Part shown: positions 7,426-15,665 of the stretch, in pieces
How the letters are laid out: each line of letters begins with the position of its first letter
Position numbering within the stretch: the first letter of the stretch is position 1
DNA from: Gaiellasilicea sp963749515
GTDB taxonomy: Bacteria; Actinomycetota; Thermoleophilia; Gaiellales; Gaiellaceae
DNA: 64,000 nucleotides
Assembly: GCA_963749515.1 (NCBI GenBank)
Contig: CAVVMR010000010.1
Coordinates: 620,001 to 684,000 of the forward strand
Direction of reading: 5' to 3'
Program-made: the position numbers and the translations under genes
The notes under the pieces: model-generated
Seen by the model: only the letters and a program-made list of their open reading frames with translations
What the model was told of the DNA's origin: nothing
The model's database searches: none

Positions 7426-7614
7426 CTAAGCGGGCTTGCGAGTTACCAAGCGCGTGACGAATGCACCGACTCCTGCAACGGCGGCGAGTCCAAGGCTTGC
7501 GAGGTTCGTGGTGGCGCAGGTTCGGCAGGCGTTGCAGCAGACGGCCGCCATCGGGGCATGCTCCCCGTACTTGCTCGTGGCCTGGATCATGCGGCCCTGC
7601 CAGACGGCCTTCAT
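7426..7614 (-). CDS. small Cys-rich membrane-type protein
   Basis: A 62-residue protein beginning MKAVWQGRMIQATSKYGEH, with a compact cysteine cluster CCNACRTC in the middle and a hydrophobic C-terminal stretch (LASLGLAAVAGVGAFV) that could cross the membrane, ending RLVTRKPA. The ATG at 7614 is 5 bases after the stop of the cyclase-fold gene on the same strand. That, plus a residue make-up unlike antisense translations here, argues it is real. The cysteine cluster could bind metal. The family is not recognised. Confidence 0.55.
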   Translation of the reverse strand: MKAVWQGRMIQATSKYGEHAPMAAVCCNACRTCATTNLASLGLAAVAGVGAFVTRLVTRKPA

Positions 7615-7618
7615 GGAC

Positions 7619-8551
7619 CTAGCTTAGCCCGGTGTGAAGGACGCGCAGCGCGTTCAGCGTCACCATCTCGTTCTGGCCCGTGCGGCCCCAGTCGACCGCC
7701 TCGACGTTGCTGCCCTTCGAGCCCGGCGGCCTCCACCACCGCCCTCCCGCACGCCAGCTGCCGTCCGGAAGGCGCTGCTGCTCGAGGAGCTCGATCGCGT
7801 CCTTTGCACGCGGGTCGTGCGCCAGCCCCATCCGGGAGAGGACGAGCAGCGCCTGAAGGAAGTCGTAGTGCCAGAAGGGCGGATAGTGGAGAGCGACGAA
7901 CGAGGGGTGGATCGGCTCCCCTTTGCCACCGACCCGGTAGATCCGGTGGTCGAGGAAGAGCTCCGCGGTGCGCGCAGCGGCCTCCTTCGCCGCCGTCTCG
8001 CCGGTTGCGACCCAGTATTCGTGCAGTCCCCACATCGGCGGGAGCGACTCGTTGAACGAGGAGCGGTGGCCCTTTGCGCGCTTGTCGCAGTTCCAGCCGC
8101 CGTCAGGCCACTGCCATTCCACAAGCGATTCGGCGAGCAGGCGGACGCGTGGATCGGCTGCCAGGCCGAGCCGGCAGCAGACGGCGAGCGCGTTCCCCTC
8201 CTGCGAGCCGCACCGCCGCACAAGGCCGTTGATCGTCTTCACGGCGGCGCGGTGGGATTTGCCGGTCAGCCAGGCGAGCACCGTATCGGCGGCGGCGACG
8301 CAGCGCTCGTCGCCCGCGGGCACGCCGAGCTCGACGAGGGAGACGAGCCGCCAGTGCGCGCCGCCCCACTTGCCGTAGACGTTGACGCCGAAGCCGCCGT
8401 CCGCCTGTTGCCCCGCGAGGAGCGCACGTACCCTCGGTCCGTCCAGCACCTGCGCGTGCTCCGGCGGATCCTGCTCGCCGAGCAGGTCGCGCTTCACCTG
8501 GACGACGACGCCGGGCTCGTCCGACTCGAGCAGCCGGTCGATCGCGCTCAC
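7619..8551 (-). CDS. terpene cyclase/prenyltransferase-fold protein
   Basis: A 310-residue alpha/alpha-toroid protein with repeats of the squalene-cyclase/prenyltransferase type: QQADGGFG, WQWPDGGWNCDKR, QQRLPDGSW. It lacks the DxDD acid motif of squalene-hopene cyclases, a signal peptide and membrane helices, so it may be a non-catalytic or differently acting member. The GTG at 8551 overlaps the upstream acetyltransferase stop as GTGA, which rules out the longer upstream frame. The substrate is unknown. Polyprenyl metabolism is suggested only by the fold and by the opposite-facing ispA. Confidence 0.75.
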   Translation of the reverse strand: MSAIDRLLESDEPGVVVQVKRDLLGEQDPPEHAQVLDGPRVRALLAGQQADGGFGVNVYGKWGGAHWRLVSLVELGVPAGDERCVAAADTVLAWLTGKSHRAAVKTINGLVRRCGSQEGNALAVCCRLGLAADPRVRLLAESLVEWQWPDGGWNCDKRAKGHRSSFNESLPPMWGLHEYWVATGETAAKEAAARTAELFLDHRIYRVGGKGEPIHPSFVALHYPPFWHYDFLQALLVLSRMGLAHDPRAKDAIELLEQQRLPDGSWRAGGRWWRPPGSKGSNVEAVDWGRTGQNEMVTLNALRVLHTGLS

Positions 8552-9060
8552 GTCGAAATGAGCTCCGTCGCGAGCATGTCCAGCAGCAGCCCGTCCTGCC
8601 AGACGCCGTCGGCGTCCAGCCAGTACTCGCGCATGACTCCGACACGCTTGAAGCCGACCTTCTCGTAGCACCGGATCGCACGCTCGTTGTCTGCGGCAGG
8701 GTCGATCGTGAGGCGGTGGTGACCGACATCGTCGATGAGGTACCGGGCCATCGTCCGCACGGCATCCGTGCCGAGCCCGCGGTCGTGGTAGGGCACTCCC
8801 AGGAACAGGTCGATGCCGGCGTGACGGTAGTCGGGCTCGGTCTCCTCCCAGTGCTGAATCAGACCGGCGACTTCCTCGTCGACGACGATCGCGAAGCTGA
8901 CGACGTCCTTCTCCTCGCCGCGCGCCTTCTCACCGACGTCCTCCGGGGTCAGCCCGGGCCACCAGCGCGCGACGCCCGGGTGAGCGCCGAGCTCGACGAT
9001 GCGCTCAACGTCGGCTTCCGTTAGCGGTCGCAGGACGACGGAATCTCCTTGCAGTTCCAT
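8548..9060 (-). CDS. GNAT family N-acetyltransferase
   Basis: A 170-residue GNAT enzyme of the RimJ/aminoglycoside 6'-acetyltransferase-like subgroup. It starts LRPLTEADVERIVEL, carries the acetyl-CoA loop in FLGVPYHDRGLGTDAVR, and ends with NERAIRCYEKVGFKRVG. The ATG at 9060 is chosen because the family begins right there, with AGGA 9 bases upstream. It is divergent from tlyA, and an 11-base fragment of the window's hyphenated palindrome lies in its leader. It could modify a protein N-terminus or a small amine; an antibiotic resistance role is not demonstrated. Confidence 0.82.
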   Translation of the reverse strand: MELQGDSVVLRPLTEADVERIVELGAHPGVARWWPGLTPEDVGEKARGEEKDVVSFAIVVDEEVAGLIQHWEETEPDYRHAGIDLFLGVPYHDRGLGTDAVRTMARYLIDDVGHHRLTIDPAADNERAIRCYEKVGFKRVGVMREYWLDADGVWQDGLLLDMLATELIST

Positions 9061-9086
9061 GGTGGTCCTGTAACACATCCGGCGAC

Positions 9087-9092
9087 TACCCT
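9087..9092 (+). promoter_or_regulatory. -10 box (TACCCT) of tlyA
   Basis: TACCCT ends 6 bases before the tlyA GTG, the spacing of a leaderless transcript. It starts the tlyA-nadK-recN-steA-mctB-pyrG run, divergent from the acetyltransferase. Confidence 0.45.
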
Positions 9093-9098
9093 TCGACC

Positions 9099-9863
9099 GT
9101 GAAGAAGCGCCTCGACGTCCTGCTCGTCGAACGTGGACTGGCGGAGAGCCGGGCACAGGCTCAGGCGCTCGTGCTCGCAGGGCTCGTGCCCGGCTTCGAC
9201 AAGCCGGGTCATCAGGTGCCGGAGGACGCCGAGCTCGCGGTCGACCGGCCGCCGCGCTTCGTCTCCCGCGGCGGCGAGAAGCTGGCCAACGCGCTCGAGC
9301 AGCTCGAGGTCGAGCTCGACGGTCGCGATGCGATCGACGTCGGTGCGTCCACCGGCGGGTTCACCGATTGCCTGCTCCAGAGCGGTGTCGCCCGCGTGAT
9401 CGCGGTGGACGTGGGCTACGGGCAGCTGCATCCCAAGCTCCGGGACGACCCGCGCGTCACGGTGCTCGAGCGCACGAACGCACGCACTCTCGGCGAGCTG
9501 CCCTTCCGGCCCGACCTGCTCGTCTGCGACGTCTCCTTCATCAGCGTCCGGCTCGTGCTGCCCCCGGTCCTGGCGTTGATGGAGCCCGGCTGGGACGCGC
9601 TCGTCATGGTGAAGCCGCAGTTCGAGGCCGGCAAAGGGGAGGTGGGGAAGGGAGGTGTCGTGCGCGACGCCGAGATCCACCGACGTGTGCTGCGCGAGGT
9701 CGTCGGCGCGGGGCTGGGCTGGGGTGCGACCGCCGTGGGCGTCGTAGACTCCGGGCTGCCCGGCCCCAAGGGCAACCGCGAGTTCTTCCTCCACCTGATC
9801 AACCGCGACGACCCAGTGCTCCTGGATGACATCGACGACCGGATCCGTGACGCTGTCGCCTAG
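9099..9863 (+). CDS. tlyA: TlyA family rRNA 2'-O-methyltransferase
   Basis: TlyA methylates ribose 2'-OH of 16S/23S rRNA, which in mycobacteria makes ribosomes capreomycin-sensitive. Residues 1-60 are an S4 RNA-binding domain (RLDVLLVERGLAESRAQAQ). The Rossmann methyltransferase follows, with the SAM motif IDVGASTGGFTDCLLQ, VDVGYGQL, CDVSFIS and MVKPQFE supplying the FtsJ/RrmJ-type acidic and lysine catalytic residues. Length 254 is usual (about 265). It heads the conserved actinobacterial order tlyA-nadK-recN. Its stop codon lies on the left arm of the structured element that follows. Confidence 0.95.
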   Translation: MKKRLDVLLVERGLAESRAQAQALVLAGLVPGFDKPGHQVPEDAELAVDRPPRFVSRGGEKLANALEQLEVELDGRDAIDVGASTGGFTDCLLQSGVARVIAVDVGYGQLHPKLRDDPRVTVLERTNARTLGELPFRPDLLVCDVSFISVRLVLPPVLALMEPGWDALVMVKPQFEAGKGEVGKGGVVRDAEIHRRVLREVVGAGLGWGATAVGVVDSGLPGPKGNREFFLHLINRDDPVLLDDIDDRIRDAVA

Positions 9864-10028
9864 ACGCCTGGGCGTTGATGGGTGTGCCCTCAGGGAGGGC
9901 ATGCGCCAAGCAACGTGGTCGACTCGCGCGGCGTCAAGGCTGGACGCCTTGATGCCGGGCGAGGCGGTCGCGTTGCGCAGTGCGCAGGCCCCCACTCGGG
10001 GGTGCACTCATTAGCGCCCAGGCGTCTA
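9861..10028 (+). other. 168-bp palindrome-bounded structured element (candidate RNA or MITE)
   Basis: Arms 9861-9876 (TAGACGCCTGGGCGTT) and 10013-10028 (AGCGCCCAGGCGTCTA) pair over 16 positions with one G-U. Between them are separate hairpins: 9881-9890 with 9896-9907 (loop CAGGG, one 2-nt bulge), 9930-9940 with 9946-9956 (11 bp), and 9989-9993 with 9998-10002. It fills the whole tlyA-nadK gap except five bases before the nadK GTG. No convincing protein is encoded. It may be a cis-acting RNA on nadK, or a MITE, since both ends read TA-GACGCC / GGCGTC-TA. Confidence 0.7.
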
Positions 10029-10033
10029 CGGCG

Positions 10034-10855
10034 GTGAAGAAAGCTGCGGTCGTCACGCACGGCAAGCCGCAGACGATCGGTCCTGCGCTTGCCCGGCTGA
10101 CCACCGTGGCGCGCGAGGCCGGTGTCGAGCTGCGCATGGGGCAGGAGGAGACCGAGAAGCACCAACTGAACCCGGACGACGGCAACGGGGCGGACGTCGA
10201 CATCGCGGTCGTGCTCGGCGGCGACGGCACGATGCTGCGCGCGCTCAACCGCTTTCTCGGCACCGGCGTGCCCGTGATCGGCGTCAACTTCGGCCGCGTT
10301 GGGTTCCTCGCCACGGTTCCGCGCGACGGGCTCGAAGCGGGCCTGGCGCGAGTCTTCGCCGGCGAGTACCGAGTCGAGGAGCTTCCGACCCTCGAGGTCG
10401 AGGTCGGAGACGAGCAGCGCGTCGCCGTCAACGACCTCGTCGTCGCCAGCGCGGTCGTCGGCCGGATGGTCCAGCTCGAATGGGCGGTCGGCGGCGAGGC
10501 GCTCGGCCGGCTCGGCTGCGACGGAGTCGTCTGCGCGACGCCGCCCGGCTCGACGGGCTACAACTTCTCGAACGGCGGGCCGGTGCTCGTCTGGGGCCTG
10601 GACGCGATGGCGGTCACCTTCGTCGCGCCGCACACGCTGAACGCGCGCCCGCTCGTCGTGCCGCGGGGCGCCGAGCTGATCGTCTGGAACCGCACACCGG
10701 ACGTGGCCGCGACTGCGCTCGTGGACGGACACCACGTTGCCGATCTGCCTCCCGGAGGACGCGCCCTGGCCCGAGTCGGCGAGCGGCGCTCGCTCCTCGC
10801 GACGCTTCCCGAGGTGACGTTCTTCAGCCGCTACCGCCGGGCCTTTGCTTCGTAG
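10034..10855 (+). CDS. nadK: NAD kinase
   Basis: Phosphorylates NAD to NADP (273 residues, cytoplasmic). The signature LGGDGTMLRALN lies near residue 58, followed by GVNFGRVGFLA, the substrate-binding NDLVVAS and the glycine-rich PPGSTGYNFSNGGP. The GTG at 10034 gives the expected first strand (KKAAVVTHGKP). The upstream in-frame GTG/ATG options would put coding sequence inside the structured element. No Shine-Dalgarno precedes the start; the closing stem of the element ends five bases upstream. The stop lies inside recN. Confidence 0.95.
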   Translation: MKKAAVVTHGKPQTIGPALARLTTVAREAGVELRMGQEETEKHQLNPDDGNGADVDIAVVLGGDGTMLRALNRFLGTGVPVIGVNFGRVGFLATVPRDGLEAGLARVFAGEYRVEELPTLEVEVGDEQRVAVNDLVVASAVVGRMVQLEWAVGGEALGRLGCDGVVCATPPGSTGYNFSNGGPVLVWGLDAMAVTFVAPHTLNARPLVVPRGAELIVWNRTPDVAATALVDGHHVADLPPGGRALARVGERRSLLATLPEVTFFSRYRRAFAS

Positions 10856-12470
10856 CCTGCGGATCGAGAACCTCGTCCTCGTGCGCGACGGACTGCTCGC
10901 GCCGGCCGACGGGCTGACGGCGATCACCGGCGAGACCGGTGCGGGCAAGACGATCCTCGCCCAGGCGATCGGGCTCCTGCTCGGCGCCAAGGGTGACGCG
11001 GGGACGATCGGCGCCGCTGCGGGCGAGGCGTACGTCGAGGCAGAGCTCGACCTGCCGGAGGGATTCCTGGAGGACGACGAGCTCGCCGCGCTCGCCGAGC
11101 TCGCGCCGGAGGACGAGCCCGGTCTGGTGCTCGCGCGCCGAGTCTTCGCAGACGGGCGCACGCGGGCCTATGCGTGGGGCCGCGCCGTCGCCCGTGAGGA
11201 TCTCGCCGCCGCCGCCGAGCGGCTGATCGCGATGTCCGGCCAGTTCGAGCAGCGGCGACTCGCCCGGCCCTCGTATCAGCTCGACGTGCTCGACTCGTAC
11301 TGCGGCGAGGAACAGCTCCGCCGCCGCCGCGAGGCGCGGATAGCGTGGCGCGAGCTCGGTGTCGCGCGGAAGCGGTACGACGAGCTCACCCGGGGAGCCG
11401 CCGCGGAGGAAGAGCGTCTGCGCGAGCTGAACGCGCTCGCCGAGGCGACGGAGGGCTTCGAGCCCGGCTGGGAGGAGGCACTCCGTACGGAGCGAGAACG
11501 GCTGCGCCACGTCACCGAGCTGGCGGACGGAGCCCAGCAGGCGGCCGAAGCGCTCGCGCCCGAGGACGGAGAGGGAGCGGCCGCGCTCGCCGCGTCGGCC
11601 GAGCGCGCGCTGGCGCCGCTCGAACGGCTCGCACCGGAGCTGGCGCGTGCGGGCGAAGAGCTGCGCGACGTCGAGCTGCGGCTGCGCGAGCTCGGCTCCG
11701 ATCTACGCGCATTCCTCGCGTCGCTCGAGTCGGAGCCGGACCGCGTGGAGCAGGTCGAGAGCGACCTGGAGCGGATCTCCGACGCACGCCGCCGCTTCGG
11801 CGCGACCGACTACGACGACTTGCTCGAGCGCGCCGTGGCAGCCCGCCGGGAGCTCGAGGCACTGGCGGGCGGTCTCGACCCGACGGCGGCTGCAGCGGAG
11901 GCCCTGGCGACGGCCGAGGCGATGTCGGAGCGACTTGCAGCAAGCCTTCGTGCGACACGCGAAGCCGCCGCCGAGCCGTTCGCCGCTGCGGTCGCCGACG
12001 AGCTGCGCGGTGTCGGCATGGGCGACGGCGAGTTCCGCGTGGAGCTGCGCGAGCGCGATCCCGGCCCATCCGGGAGAGATGAAGCGGTCTTCCTCGTCCG
12101 TCCGAACGCGGGCCTCCCGTTCGGGCCCGTTGCGGAGACCGCGTCGGGCGGCGAGCTCTCACGCATCGCGCTCGCGATCGCCGCGGTCGGCGGCGGCGAG
12201 ACCCTCGTCTTCGACGAGATCGACGCCGGGATTGGCGGCGAGACCGCCCATGCGGTCGCCGCCACCCTCAAGCGGCTCGCAGAGCGCGCCCAGGTGATCA
12301 CCATCACGCACCTGCCCCAGATCGCGAGCGTCGCCGACGCGCACTACCGTGTCGAGAAGATCCCCGGCGACCCGACCCACACCCAGATCGAGAGGCTCGA
12401 CGACGCGCAGCGCCGCGACGAGCTCGAGCGCATGCTCGGCGGCAAGGAGTTCATCTCGACGTTGCGATGA
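10845..12470 (+). CDS. recN: DNA repair protein RecN
   Basis: SMC-like ATPase for double-strand-break repair, 541 residues. Walker A is ITGETGAGKT near residue 28; the long central coiled coils run from about 150 to 370; the ABC signature TASGGELSR and Walker B TLVFDEIDAGIGG are near the C-terminus, followed by the conserved THLPQIAS. The TTG start at 10845 lies within the last codons of nadK (11-base overlap) and places RSLRIENLVL at the N-terminus as in other RecN. No LexA box is seen directly upstream, so SOS control here would act at a distant promoter, if at all. Confidence 0.95.
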   Translation: MLRSLRIENLVLVRDGLLAPADGLTAITGETGAGKTILAQAIGLLLGAKGDAGTIGAAAGEAYVEAELDLPEGFLEDDELAALAELAPEDEPGLVLARRVFADGRTRAYAWGRAVAREDLAAAAERLIAMSGQFEQRRLARPSYQLDVLDSYCGEEQLRRRREARIAWRELGVARKRYDELTRGAAAEEERLRELNALAEATEGFEPGWEEALRTERERLRHVTELADGAQQAAEALAPEDGEGAAALAASAERALAPLERLAPELARAGEELRDVELRLRELGSDLRAFLASLESEPDRVEQVESDLERISDARRRFGATDYDDLLERAVAARRELEALAGGLDPTAAAAEALATAEAMSERLAASLRATREAAAEPFAAAVADELRGVGMGDGEFRVELRERDPGPSGRDEAVFLVRPNAGLPFGPVAETASGGELSRIALAIAAVGGGETLVFDEIDAGIGGETAHAVAATLKRLAERAQVITITHLPQIASVADAHYRVEKIPGDPTHTQIERLDDAQRRDELERMLGGKEFISTLR

Positions 12471-13570
12471 GCTCTCTCGTCGAACACACCGGCACGGCAC
12501 GCTTGGGCAAGCGGACGAAGGAGCTCGTCCGCCGGCTGAACTCCGACGACATCGCGATCATCGACCACACCGATCTCGACCGAGTCTCGGCCGAGGAGCT
12601 GGTCGAGTCCGGCGTCCGCGTCGTCGTGAACGTCGCCCCGTCGCACTCGGGCCGCTACCCGAACCCGGGCCCGCTCCTCCTCGTCCGGGGCGGCGTCCGG
12701 CTGATCGACGTGACCGGCCATGAGCTCTTCGACGAGATCTCGGACGGCGAGCGGCTCACCGTTCGCGGCGGGAGCCTCTTCCGGAACGGAACCTGTGTCG
12801 CCACCGGCCGCACGCTCGAGGAGCGTGAGCTCGTGGGTGCGCTCGCGGCACAGGAGAGCCGGGTGACGGAAGCGCTCCAGGAGTTCGCCGACAACACGAT
12901 GCGCTATCTACGGGAGGAGGGTCGGCTGCTCGCCGAGGGAATCGACTTTCCGGCAATGACGACCAGCTTCCGCGACCGGCATGCGCTCGTGGTGGCGCGC
13001 GGGCCGGGCCACAAGCGCGATCTCCGGATCGTCCGGTCCTACGTGCGTGACTTCAAGCCCGTGCTCGTCGGCGTCGACGGCGGCGCCGAGGCGCTGCTCG
13101 AGGAGGGGTGGAAGCCCGACGTGATCGTCGGGGACATGGACTCGGTCACCGACGCCACGCTTCGCTGCGGCGCCGAGATCCTGGTCCATGCCTACCGCGC
13201 GGGTCACGCGCCGGGAGAGGAGCGGCTGCGCCGGCTCGGTGTCCCCTTCCAAACCGTGGCCGCGCCTGGAATCTCCGAGGACATCGCGCTTCTGCTCGCA
13301 CACGGGAAGGGCGCCGAGCTGATCGTCGCCGTCGGCACGCATTTCAACCTGGTCGAGTTCCTCGAGCGCAGCCGCGCAGGCATGTCGTCGACGTTCGTGA
13401 CGCGGCTCAAGGTGGGTGAGATCCTGATCGACGCGAAAGGGGTCTCCCGGCTCGTGAGCCGACGGATCGGAGTCTGGCCGCTCGTCCTCTTCGGCCTCGC
13501 CGCGCTCGCCGCGCTCGTCGTCGCCGTTGTGGCGTCGCCCGCGTTGAGAAACGTCGTCGGACTAGGCTGA
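12467..13570 (+). CDS. steA: SteA-like septation protein (thiamin pyrophosphokinase-like)
   Basis: A 367-residue protein equivalent to mycobacterial Rv1697 and corynebacterial SteA, which with SteB influences septation and peptidoglycan hydrolase activity. The middle (about 180-310) resembles a thiamin pyrophosphokinase fold (VGVDGGAEALLEEGWKPD, VGDMDS). One C-terminal transmembrane helix (VWPLVLFGLAALAALVV) is followed by a short tail. The start overlaps the recN stop as ATGA. The order recN-steA-mctB-pyrG is conserved in actinobacteria, which supports the call more strongly than the sequence alone. Confidence 0.85.
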   Translation: MSSLVEHTGTARLGKRTKELVRRLNSDDIAIIDHTDLDRVSAEELVESGVRVVVNVAPSHSGRYPNPGPLLLVRGGVRLIDVTGHELFDEISDGERLTVRGGSLFRNGTCVATGRTLEERELVGALAAQESRVTEALQEFADNTMRYLREEGRLLAEGIDFPAMTTSFRDRHALVVARGPGHKRDLRIVRSYVRDFKPVLVGVDGGAEALLEEGWKPDVIVGDMDSVTDATLRCGAEILVHAYRAGHAPGEERLRRLGVPFQTVAAPGISEDIALLLAHGKGAELIVAVGTHFNLVEFLERSRAGMSSTFVTRLKVGEILIDAKGVSRLVSRRIGVWPLVLFGLAALAALVVAVVASPALRNVVGLG

Positions 13571-13576
13571 GCAACC

Positions 13577-14461
13577 GTGTTCGACCTGCGCTACCACGTC
13601 GCGTCGCTGGCGGCCGTGTTTCTGATGCTCGTCGTCGGGATTCTGATCGGGGTCGGGATCTCGGGCCGCGGCTTCGTCAGCGACGCCGAGCGGACGCGGC
13701 TGAACGGGGACATCGCCGACCTGCGGGAGCAGCTCGAAGTGGCAGATGCCGACGTCGATGACCTCCGGCGCCGCCAGAAGGCGGCGGAGGACTTCGTTAC
13801 CGGCGCCTATCCGGCCCTCGTCGAGAGCCGCCTCGAGGGTAAGCGCATCGCGGTCCTGGTGCTCGGAACGTTGGATCCGACGCTGGGTGACGTCGAGCGG
13901 GCGTTCGACGACAGTGGCGCGCGCCTTGGACGCATGCGATCGCTCACTCTGCCGTTGCGTCTCGAGAACGTGGAGTCGGCGCTGCGCGCACGACCCGAGC
14001 TGAGCGGGTATGTCGGAGACGAGCAACTGGGGAATCTGGGAAGGGACCTCGGCAGAGAGCTTGTCGCCGGCGGGAAGACGCCGCTCTGGGATGCGCTCGA
14101 GGGCGAGCTCGTGGAGCAACGGACGGGTGGCCTCGCCGAGCCGGTGGACGGTGTCGTGGTCATCCGCACGGCCGAGCCACAGGCAGGCGAGAGCTCGCGG
14201 TTCGTGGCCGGGCTGTACCGGGGGCCTGCGAGCACGGGCGTACCCGTCGTCGGGGTAGAGCGCTCCCGGGTCGAGCAGAGCGCGATCCCTGTCTTCCAGC
14301 GGCACTCACTGTCGACGGTGGACGGGATCGACACCGAGCTCGGCAGGCTTGCGCTCGTCCTCCTGCTTGCAGGCCCCGAGACAGGCAACTACGGCATCCG
14401 CGACACCGCCGACGACGGGATCCTGCCGCCGATCGAGCCCCTGCCTGCGCCGAGTGGCTGA
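13577..14461 (+). CDS. mctB: MctB/SteB family membrane-anchored protein
   Basis: A 294-residue protein with one N-terminal transmembrane helix (AAVFLMLVVGILIGVGI after the hallmark FDLRYHVASL), a coiled coil (about 45-75), and an extracytoplasmic domain. It matches the family of mycobacterial MctB (Rv1698, copper resistance) and corynebacterial SteB, the partner of SteA. The GTG is 6 bases after steA. Whether it works in copper efflux or in division here is not decided by sequence; linkage to steA favours the division role. Confidence 0.83.
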   Translation: MFDLRYHVASLAAVFLMLVVGILIGVGISGRGFVSDAERTRLNGDIADLREQLEVADADVDDLRRRQKAAEDFVTGAYPALVESRLEGKRIAVLVLGTLDPTLGDVERAFDDSGARLGRMRSLTLPLRLENVESALRARPELSGYVGDEQLGNLGRDLGRELVAGGKTPLWDALEGELVEQRTGGLAEPVDGVVVIRTAEPQAGESSRFVAGLYRGPASTGVPVVGVERSRVEQSAIPVFQRHSLSTVDGIDTELGRLALVLLLAGPETGNYGIRDTADDGILPPIEPLPAPSG

Positions 14462-15665
14462 ATCCCTCACGATCCTGATCGCGGCGCGTGATGAGCAAGC
14501 GCGGATCGGGACAACCGTCACCGAGCTGAAGCGGCAGTTCCCGCACGCGGAGGTGATCGTCGCCGACGACGGATCCCGCGACGGGACCGCCGACGCGGCC
14601 TCGGCCGCCGGAGCCTGGGTGCTCCGGCTCCCGCACCGCGGGAAGGGTCAGGCGCTGACGCTGGCAGAGCGGGCCGCGCCTTCCGGACCGATCCTTCTGT
14701 GCGACGCGGATCTGCGCGGCGACCTGACGCCGCTGCTCACCGGCGACGGCGACCTGACGATCGCGGCGTTCGCGCGCAAGCAGGGCGGCGGCTTCGGGAT
14801 CGCGAAGGAGGCGGCGCGGCGGCTGATCGAGCTCGCCTCCGGCTACGCGGCGCAGGAACCGCTCTCCGGCCAGCGGCGGCTGACCGCGCAGGCCCGCACG
14901 ACGGTCTTCCCGCTCGCGGCCGGGTTCGGCTGCGAGTCGGCGATGACGGCGGACGCCGCGCAAGCCGGGCTCGACGTCGCCGAGGTGGACATCGACCTCG
15001 AGCACCGCGCGACCGAGCGCGACCTTGGCGGGTTCCTCCATCGCGGCCGCCAGCTTCGCGACATCCTCCTCGCCTTCGGGCCGCAGGGCCGCAATCACCG
15101 GGGCCTGCGCCTCCCTCTCGTCGGCTGGGTCGTGGGCCTCGCGCAGCCGGGGGTCGCGCCCGTTGCTGCTCTCGGTCTCGCCGACGACCTCTGGAGCGGG
15201 GAGGAGCGCGGCTTCCGCAAGCACCTTCGCTCGGGGTCGACGACGGGCGTCCTCAAGCTCGTCGGGATCCCCGCGTACGCGCTCCTGCGCACGCGCTCGG
15301 TCTCCGGCGCGATCCTCGTCGGGCTCGCGGCGAACATGCTGAACCAGCTCGACACGAAGCCCGGACGCGCATTGAAGGCGTACCTCGCGGCGTCGATTCC
15401 GCTCGACGCGCCGAAGGGGATCGCCGTCCTCCTGCTTCCCTACGATCTTCGCGAGATGGCGATGCTCGGTGACTCGGGATCGAACGCGCTCGGCGCCGTG
15501 CTAGGTTTACGGTCCGTGAGCAAGTTCACGGAGAGGCAGCGCTGGAGCGCGATCGCAGCGCTCGCGGGCCTCACCCTCATCGGAGAGCGTCGCTCGCTCG
15601 GGGCGTGGATCGAGAGGACGCCCGTGTTTCGCACGCTCGACGCCTGGGGGAGGCAAGGAACATGA
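14454..15665 (+). CDS. GT2 glycosyltransferase fused to a compact MraY/WecA-like domain
   Basis: A 403-residue two-domain protein. Residues 1-215 are a GT2 glycosyltransferase: VADDGSRDGTAD at 37 and DADLRGD at 84 bind nucleotide-sugar and metal. Residues 220-400 carry the three signatures of polyprenyl-phosphate sugar-1-phosphate transferases: Asp-Asp at 244-245 (GLADDLWSG), NxxNxxD at 294-300, and GDSGSNALG at 339. This half is much shorter than the usual 10-11 helix enzyme. It lies between mctB and pyrG and overlaps both. A membrane step in cell-surface glycan assembly is inferred; substrates are unknown. Confidence 0.78.
   Translation: MAESLTILIAARDEQARIGTTVTELKRQFPHAEVIVADDGSRDGTADAASAAGAWVLRLPHRGKGQALTLAERAAPSGPILLCDADLRGDLTPLLTGDGDLTIAAFARKQGGGFGIAKEAARRLIELASGYAAQEPLSGQRRLTAQARTTVFPLAAGFGCESAMTADAAQAGLDVAEVDIDLEHRATERDLGGFLHRGRQLRDILLAFGPQGRNHRGLRLPLVGWVVGLAQPGVAPVAALGLADDLWSGEERGFRKHLRSGSTTGVLKLVGIPAYALLRTRSVSGAILVGLAANMLNQLDTKPGRALKAYLAASIPLDAPKGIAVLLLPYDLREMAMLGDSGSNALGAVLGLRSVSKFTERQRWSAIAALAGLTLIGERRSLGAWIERTPVFRTLDAWGRQGT

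Noticed and set aside
9066..9076. TCCTGTAACAC between the GNAT gene and tlyA, resembling a fourth copy of the hyphenated palindrome
   Set aside because: Only one arm and the centre match; the other arm is GGTGG. It also contains the AGGA that probably serves as the GNAT ribosome site, so it may be chance.
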